Shown: piece after piece, positions 6,426 through 10,801 of the stretch
How the letters are laid out: the number at the start of each line of letters is the position of its first letter
Numbering within the stretch: position 1 is the stretch's first letter
Source of the DNA: Bacillota bacterium
GTDB lineage: Bacteria; Bacillota_A; Clostridia; Peptostreptococcales; Anaerovoracaceae
Direction: 5' to 3'
Assembly (NCBI GenBank): GCA_017556895.1
Contig: JAFYLX010000044.1
Span: 1 to 10,801, forward strand
Length of the DNA stretch: 10,801 bases
The notes under the pieces: model-generated
Databases searched by the model: none
Seen by the model: only the letters and a program-made list of their open reading frames with translations
What the model was told of the DNA's origin: nothing
Position numbers and translations under genes: made by a program

Positions 6426-7223
6426 TTAGATACTTAGTAGGAACTCGATTTCTTCTACGTTTGTAATATCGTTATCTTCAAATTCATCAGTAAACCAAGA
6501 CATGAATCCAAAGGCACATTTTCCAGCAGGAACAAGTTCTGCATATAATGGATCTAGCATATATCCGTTAACGGACACATCGTCAGCACTGAACATTAAG
6601 TTTTTCTCAGTTTTGTTCACTAAGAATAAGTTAGCTGTATAGCCCCACAATTCATCTTGTTCGAAGCCAGTAGAAATCAGAGTAGCATATTCGTTATCTA
6701 TAAGCACTACATCGGAACTTTGAGGTTCTCTAACATATGTAGAAGCTTTTTCTTCTCCGTATGGATAGATTACAACTGTTTCGATTGCTGTACCAGCTGC
6801 TTCCCAGTCATCTTCGTCATATACATCAAAAGTTAGTTCTATTTCAGTAAATTCTGTAAGTCCATTTGCTTCAAGATCATCAGTCATAAAAGATATTTCT
6901 TCTTTTGCCTTTTTGCCTGCTGCAACTGTTGTAGCAAAAAATGGATCACATTTTACACCATTAATGGAGGCACTATAAACAGAATACATATAAGTCTTAT
7001 CTGAAGATTTATTTTCGAATAGTGCTTTTAATGTAAAACCATATTCATTGTCTGGCTCAATTCCGGTTATTTTGATTGAATATTCATCATTATCAGCTGC
7101 AGTTACTTCAGAGAAAGCAAGATCGGAGCTGTCTTTAGTACCCTCATCGCTACCAGAATCGCCACAAGCGGTAAAGGAGAGTGCTAGTATAAATATCATA
7201 AATAAAGTAATTAAACGTTTCAT
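6426..7223 (-). CDS. Lipoprotein with two tandem copies of one beta-rich domain, unknown function
   Basis: This 265-residue protein starts MKRLITLFMIFILALSFTAC, a lipoprotein signal peptide with the lipidated cysteine at residue 20. A Ser/Asp/Gly-rich linker (21-43) follows, so the mature protein should be anchored on the outer face of the membrane. The mature part is an internal duplication. Residues about 44-134 and 176-264 share, in order, DN(D)EY near the start, a GYT or GFT step, NK..K..MxS, a (S/V)NG..xDP motif (87-94 and 218-225), (A/P)AGK (101-104 and 232-235), a D..E.N motif and an IEE/TEIE end. The net charge is strongly acidic. The fold resembles the immunoglobulin-like DUF4352/DUF5067 type of Firmicute lipoproteins, but this is an impression. 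On the minus strand AGGAGGT lies at 7231-7237, seven bases from the ATG. It is divergent from the ABC operon. Confidence 0.88.
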   Translation of the reverse strand: MKRLITLFMIFILALSFTACGDSGSDEGTKDSSDLAFSEVTAADNDEYSIKITGIEPDNEYGFTLKALFENKSSDKTYMYSVYSASINGVKCDPFFATTVAAGKKAKEEISFMTDDLEANGLTEFTEIELTFDVYDEDDWEAAGTAIETVVIYPYGEEKASTYVREPQSSDVVLIDNEYATLISTGFEQDELWGYTANLFLVNKTEKNLMFSADDVSVNGYMLDPLYAELVPAGKCAFGFMSWFTDEFEDNDITNVEEIEFLLSI

Positions 7224-7260
7224 AGTATATACCTCCTATAATTACAATAATCTTTTTCAC

Positions 7261-7289
7261 ATTATAGCATTTGTTCAAATTAAGATAAA
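7261..7289 (-). promoter_or_regulatory. Extended -10 promoter of the lipoprotein gene
   Basis: Read on the minus strand, TGCTATAAT at 7269-7261 is a perfect TATAAT preceded by the extended -10 dinucleotide TG. The -35 region 17 bases upstream (7289-7284, TTTATC) is weak, as is usual for extended -10 promoters. The start of transcription would be near 7254, giving a leader of about 30 bases with the ribosome binding site at 7237-7231. Confidence 0.65.
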
Positions 7290-7321
7290 CAAATTATTAG
7301 CAGTTTTTTGAGTATAATTAA

Positions 7322-7352
7322 TTGACTTTCCACTTTGTGGAAGGCTTAATAT
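7322..7352 (+). promoter_or_regulatory. MerR-type promoter and operator of the ABC transporter genes
   Basis: TTGACT (7322-7327) and TAATAT (7347-7352) are separated by 19 bases instead of 17. The spacer is filled by an inverted repeat: CTTTCCAC (7326-7333), TTT centre (7334-7336) and GTGGAAGG (7337-7344), whose arms match at seven of eight positions, six of them contiguous next to the centre. An over-long spacer carrying a dyad is the hallmark of promoters activated by MerR-family regulators, which untwist the DNA. The E. coli copA promoter used by CueR has the same spacing and similar CCTTCC/GGAAGG arms. Transcription would start near 7359, consistent with the ABC gene starting at 7377. No MerR-family gene is in the window. 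Confidence 0.65.
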
Positions 7353-7363
7353 ATGTGTAAAAG

Positions 7364-7369
7364 AGGAGG
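7364..7369 (+). promoter_or_regulatory. Ribosome binding site that fixes the ABC ATPase start
   Basis: AGGAGG here lies seven bases from ATG 7377. It is only one base from the in-frame ATG 7371 and downstream of the in-frame ATG 7353, which itself abuts the predicted -10 element. This selects ATG 7377. Confidence 0.8.
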
Positions 7370-7376
7370 AATGGTT

Positions 7377-8102
7377 ATGTTAAGGATAGAGAATTTAACA
7401 AAACATTACAAAGGATCAAATAAGGGTGTTACTGATTTGAGTTTACAGGTAATGCCTGGAGATATATATGCTTTCATTGGTCACAATGGCGCAGGCAAGA
7501 CAACTGCATTAAAATGCATTGCAGGAATTCATAATTTCGACAAAGGCGAAATATATATAGATGGAGTGTCCCTTGCAGCAAACACTTTGGCTTGCAAGAA
7601 GACTTTTGCATATATTCCGGATAATCCGGATCTATATGAGTATTTAACAGGGATTCAATATCTGAATTTTATCGCCGACGTGTTTGGAGTGCCAGCCAGA
7701 GAGCGTGAAGAAAGAATTGCAAAATACGCAGATGCTTTTGAAATCACATCGTCTTTAGGCGATTTAATTTCTGCATATTCTCATGGTATGAAGCAGAAGC
7801 TCGCAATTATCAGCGCGCTAGTGCATAGTCCAAAATTGATGATTCTAGACGAACCTTTCGTTGGCCTCGACCCTAAAGCTGCTGTAATACTAAAGAATAT
7901 TATGAGGGAAATCTGCGATGAGGGTGGAGCAATTTTCTTCTCAACTCACGTTCTAGATGTAGCAGAAAAACTATGTAACAAAGTTGCTATTATAAAGGAT
8001 GGAAGACTCCTAGTTAGTGGCAATATGAATGATATTGTGAAAGATGGATATTCATTAGAAGACATCTTTATGGAGGTGGCAGCAGGTGCTAAGAGAGATT
8101 AG
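7377..8102 (+). CDS. ABC transporter ATP-binding protein (exporter type, EcsA/YtrB-like)
   Basis: This 241-residue ATPase powers the adjacent permease on the inner face of the membrane. Motifs in order are Walker A GHNGAGKT (35-42), a signature of variant form YSHGMKQK (134-141, in place of LSGGQ), Walker B LMILDEP (154-160) with the D-loop GLDP (163-166), and the switch histidine His191 in STHVLD. At the Q-loop position there is YIPDNPDLYEYLT (79-91) rather than a clear glutamine, a variant seen in ABC-2-type systems of the EcsA/YtrB group. The start at ATG 7377 is set by AGGAGG at 7364-7369. It overlaps the permease gene by 17 bases, so the two are translationally coupled. The substrate is unknown. 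It probably belongs to a MerR-regulated transcript. Confidence 0.93.
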   Translation: MLRIENLTKHYKGSNKGVTDLSLQVMPGDIYAFIGHNGAGKTTALKCIAGIHNFDKGEIYIDGVSLAANTLACKKTFAYIPDNPDLYEYLTGIQYLNFIADVFGVPAREREERIAKYADAFEITSSLGDLISAYSHGMKQKLAIISALVHSPKLMILDEPFVGLDPKAAVILKNIMREICDEGGAIFFSTHVLDVAEKLCNKVAIIKDGRLLVSGNMNDIVKDGYSLEDIFMEVAAGAKRD

Positions 8103-9672
8103 TGTTTTAGCGAAACTGAATCTTTGCAATATTTATGGCATAAATGTGTTCAGAAATAACAAGGATAAAAAGGCCAAGAAAATATACGTAGCGTTGGCTG
8201 CAGTAATGCTAGTGCTTGTAGCTATGATTGCTGTATACGTAGGTCTACTAGTATATGGCTACGTTACGATTGGCCTTGGTGAGGTGATTCCTGCCTATCT
8301 AATTATGATCGCTAGTTTGATTATTTTATGTTTTGGAATCTTTAAGGCGGGGCCTGTAATATTTGAGAAAAAAGGGTATGATATTCTTTGTTCTCTGCCG
8401 GTGTCTAGCAAATCTATAGTGACGGCAAGATTTATACGTATGTACGCAGAAGATATGGTGCTAACGCTTACAGTGATGGTGCCTGGGATTATAGTATATG
8501 GGCTTTTGATGAAGCCTTCATTGGGCTTCTATGCTAGCGGTACACTTGTAGCATTGCTGCTTCCTTTTGCACCTATGACCATATCCGTTATATTGGGGGC
8601 CTTTGTCACTGCCATTAGCTCTAGAACGAAGTATAAAAGTGTTATCGGTGCACTTTTGCCTATCGCAATCGTTCTTGGAGCTCTTGTCTTTACTAGTAAG
8701 TTATCCTTAAACGCGGGCCAGATTACACCAGAGATGCTGGCAGACTTTGCGGGAACTCTTACGAGTGTAATTGCAGCAATTTACCCACCAGCAATATGGC
8801 TCGGCAATATGATGCTAGGAATTGACACATTAACTGCAATCATGTTTGTGTTAGCGACCTTTGTGATTTTTGGAATAACAGTGTTTGTTATTGGTACTAA
8901 TTTACAAGGTATCTGCCAGGGGCTATATGGAACTGTTGCAAGGCATGACTATATTATGAAATCTCAAGTGCAAAATAAGGTTATCGTGGCTCTTTTAAAG
9001 AGAGAGTTCAAGAGATACTTTGCATCTACGGTATATTTTTCAAATACCATAATGGGACCAATCCTTGCGGTAGTTATGGCTGCCTCACTATTGTTCATTG
9101 ATATAGAATCGGCGCTGTCGGCTTTCCCTATGGAAATAGATGTAGTGACATTACTGCCTCTTGCCCTTGGCACGACTTTCTGCATGATGAACACAACTTC
9201 AACTTCTATCTCTATGGAAGGCAAAGAATGGTGGCTAATTAAGAGTCTGCCGCTGACAACTAAACAGATTTTAGATGGCAAATTACTCATGAACTTAGTG
9301 CTGTTTGCACCGTTTTATGTTATTTGCGTAGTAATATCCATAATTGCGCTTAAGCCTTTAGGTCTAGATTTGATTTGGGTGATTATAAGTCCTGCAGTGT
9401 TAATCGTATTCTCATGTGTATGGGGATTGTTTATCAATCTGAAGTTCCCTGTATTCAACTGGGAAAACGAAACCTCCGTGGTGAAGCAGAGCATGTCTGC
9501 AATGGTTGGAGGCTTATGCAGCGCGTTAGTTGGAATAGCGATGATATTTGCCCTTGTTTTAGCCCCAGCTAGCCTAGCATGGGCATTAAAGGCAGGATCG
9601 ATGGTGGTGCTTGTGATAGCGACAGTTATGCTATATAATAGGAACAATGTAACAAAGTTAGAGCATTTATAA
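8086..9672 (+). CDS. ABC transporter permease, large ABC-2-like protein with two related halves
   Basis: This 528-residue polytopic protein has roughly 12 hydrophobic segments. The first are near residues 34-60, 67-87, 122-143 and 150-175; others follow to the C-terminus at about 503-518. It starts at GTG 8086 within the ATPase gene, with GGAGG at 8072-8076, nine bases upstream. Two equivalent cytoplasmic-type motifs occur about 284 residues apart: E-KKGYDILCSLPVSSK (94-109) and E-GKEWWLIKSLPLTTK (378-393), each followed by a helix. This suggests a fused pair of six-helix permease units, so one polypeptide with two ATPase copies could form the full transporter. A charged central segment (about 287-312, ending KREFKRYF) links the halves. 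No substrate can be read from the sequence. The next gene begins 47 bases later with no clear terminator between. Confidence 0.88.
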   Translation: MLREISVLAKLNLCNIYGINVFRNNKDKKAKKIYVALAAVMLVLVAMIAVYVGLLVYGYVTIGLGEVIPAYLIMIASLIILCFGIFKAGPVIFEKKGYDILCSLPVSSKSIVTARFIRMYAEDMVLTLTVMVPGIIVYGLLMKPSLGFYASGTLVALLLPFAPMTISVILGAFVTAISSRTKYKSVIGALLPIAIVLGALVFTSKLSLNAGQITPEMLADFAGTLTSVIAAIYPPAIWLGNMMLGIDTLTAIMFVLATFVIFGITVFVIGTNLQGICQGLYGTVARHDYIMKSQVQNKVIVALLKREFKRYFASTVYFSNTIMGPILAVVMAASLLFIDIESALSAFPMEIDVVTLLPLALGTTFCMMNTTSTSISMEGKEWWLIKSLPLTTKQILDGKLLMNLVLFAPFYVICVVISIIALKPLGLDLIWVIISPAVLIVFSCVWGLFINLKFPVFNWENETSVVKQSMSAMVGGLCSALVGIAMIFALVLAPASLAWALKAGSMVVLVIATVMLYNRNNVTKLEHL

Positions 9673-9719
9673 GTTATAGCTTTGTTAAAGATAGTATGAC
9701 TTTGCGTGAGGAACAATAG

Positions 9720-10801
9720 ATGAGTGTAACGGTTTCAGATTTGCTAAATTTACCTTCTTTGAAACAAGCGAAGGTAATTGGTGGACATAAAGGTTTAAAC
9801 AAAATAGTATCATCCGTTTCGGTGCTTGAGTCCGTAGATCCAGGGAATTTAACTGAAGACATATTTAGTTCTAATGAATACATTGGAAGTGAAATTGTAA
9901 TTACAGGATTTATAAACTGCATTGATGACGTGGAATGCCAATGTGCTAATATACGCAGATTGGCAGAGGGCGGAGAAGTAGGAATGATTCTGTTTTATGT
10001 GGGTATATTTTTGCCTGAAGTGAATCAAAAGCTTATAGACGTTGCTAATGAGCTTGACTTTGTATTGATTCAGATGCCTTCCATACGTACTCTAAGATAT
10101 AGCGAAGTGATTAACGACGTAATGTCATATATTTTTAGCGATAATGAAAAGCATGATTCAATAGTTACGGATATACTAGCTAGAGTTTCTGCATTAAGTG
10201 AACAACAGAGAACGGTGAATACAGTTTTAAGGATGATAGGTGACAGGGTGTTGGCATCCATCATTCTTACTGATGAGTCTTTTAAAGTTATAAATTTGCT
10301 TTCTTGGCCTCAAGGGATAGAAGAACAATTACGTCAAGAGATGAGCGCATTACACAAATATGCCAGCGAGGGGAAGCAATATATATTCGAAAAAGATAAG
10401 AATAGAAACATTAATCATTTTGAGTTTTATAGTGATGGCGGCATACTAATGCATCTGTTTATAGTAAAAGAAGGAGAAAAACTAGGACAGAAAGTATTGG
10501 AACAGATACAGGATATTGTGAGAATATGCATGAATATTTGGGGGCGTTCCCATGGAACAATAGCTATAAGAGAACTGATTCGTGCAATTCTCCAAGATGA
10601 TCCTATGAAGATGCGCAGATTATCCGACATTTTCCATATAGACATCGAAAGCATACATGAGATGTGGATTGTTCAAGGAGATAAAGTTAGTGAAAATATC
10701 GAAAGCATCTGTGAGTCACTCAAGGCCTATACCAAAACAGCGTTTGCTGATGTGTATGAGGGAAAATTACTTGTTTTTTCTAGCACTATAACTGCACAAA
10801 A
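9720..10801 (+). CDS. PucR-family transcriptional regulator, 3' end cut off by the window
   Basis: The frame from ATG 9720 is open for 360 codons to the window edge. GAGGAAC at 9708-9714 provides the ribosome binding site. The N-terminus, MSVTVSDLLNLPSLKQAKVIGGHKG with SSVSVLES (31-38) and IGSEIVITGF (55-64), has the form of the PucR N-terminal sensory domain (usually xVxDLLxLPxLxxAxVxAGxxGLxRxV..VxVLE). A middle region with helices follows, for example the ALSEQQRTVNTVLRMIGDR segment (158-176), and then the part near 290-360 that should be the GGDEF-like linker. The C-terminal helix-turn-helix (PucR/HTH_30) that would bind DNA lies beyond the window. PucR proteins often control purine or amino-acid catabolism genes nearby; its target here is unknown. 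It may be read through from the ABC genes. Confidence 0.85.
   Translation, partial: MSVTVSDLLNLPSLKQAKVIGGHKGLNKIVSSVSVLESVDPGNLTEDIFSSNEYIGSEIVITGFINCIDDVECQCANIRRLAEGGEVGMILFYVGIFLPEVNQKLIDVANELDFVLIQMPSIRTLRYSEVINDVMSYIFSDNEKHDSIVTDILARVSALSEQQRTVNTVLRMIGDRVLASIILTDESFKVINLLSWPQGIEEQLRQEMSALHKYASEGKQYIFEKDKNRNINHFEFYSDGGILMHLFIVKEGEKLGQKVLEQIQDIVRICMNIWGRSHGTIAIRELIRAILQDDPMKMRRLSDIFHIDIESIHEMWIVQGDKVSENIESICESLKAYTKTAFADVYEGKLLVFSSTITAQ

Noticed and set aside
9315..9716. Minus-strand open frame of 133 codons opposite the permease 3' end
   Set aside because: It lies antisense to a clear coding region, has no plausible ribosome binding site that I could see, and has a biased composition mirroring the hydrophobic permease.

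Overview
The window looks like part of the chromosome of an anaerobic, moderately low-GC Firmicute, most likely class Clostridia. The signs are strong AGGAGG-type ribosome binding sites before nearly every gene, a citrate-lyase operon of fermentative type, an aldo/keto reductase carrying two [4Fe-4S] ferredoxin-like clusters, a lipoprotein with a Firmicute-style lipobox, and a PucR-family regulator. I cannot name the genus. All genes except one lipoprotein gene lie on the + strand. I see no mobile element, CRISPR array, tRNA or rRNA.

Region 1 (1-4470) is the distal part of a citrate lyase (or citramalate lyase) operon in the order citD-citE-citF-citC-citX, followed by an 82-residue helical protein of unknown function and a strong intrinsic terminator. 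CitD (gamma, acyl carrier), CitE (beta, acyl lyase) and CitF (alpha, acyl-CoA:citrate CoA-transferase) form the enzyme. CitC acetylates the prosthetic group, and CitX attaches that group to CitD. citG, which makes the prosthetic-group precursor, is not present, nor are a transporter or an oxaloacetate decarboxylase. A GC-rich hairpin without a U-tract sits between citF and citC, just upstream of the citC ribosome binding site.

Region 2 (4470-6342) has its own promoter(s). It encodes an aldo/keto reductase fused to a two-cluster ferredoxin-like tail, then a 54-residue highly charged small protein that appears translationally coupled to a four-helix small membrane protein. It ends in an intrinsic terminator with a GTGA loop that may serve both strands.

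Region 3 (6426-7376) holds a minus-strand lipoprotein gene whose mature part is two copies of one domain. It is read from an extended -10 promoter. The divergent promoter for the next gene has the layout of a MerR-activated promoter: a TTGACT -35, a 19-bp spacer filled by an inverted repeat, and a TAATAT -10.

Region 4 (7377-10801) has an ABC ATPase overlapping a 12-helix-class permease that contains two related halves, then the first 360 codons of a PucR-family transcription factor cut off by the window edge. The ATPase and permease form one exporter-type ABC system. The predicted MerR-type control suggests induction by a small molecule, metal or drug sensed by a regulator encoded elsewhere.
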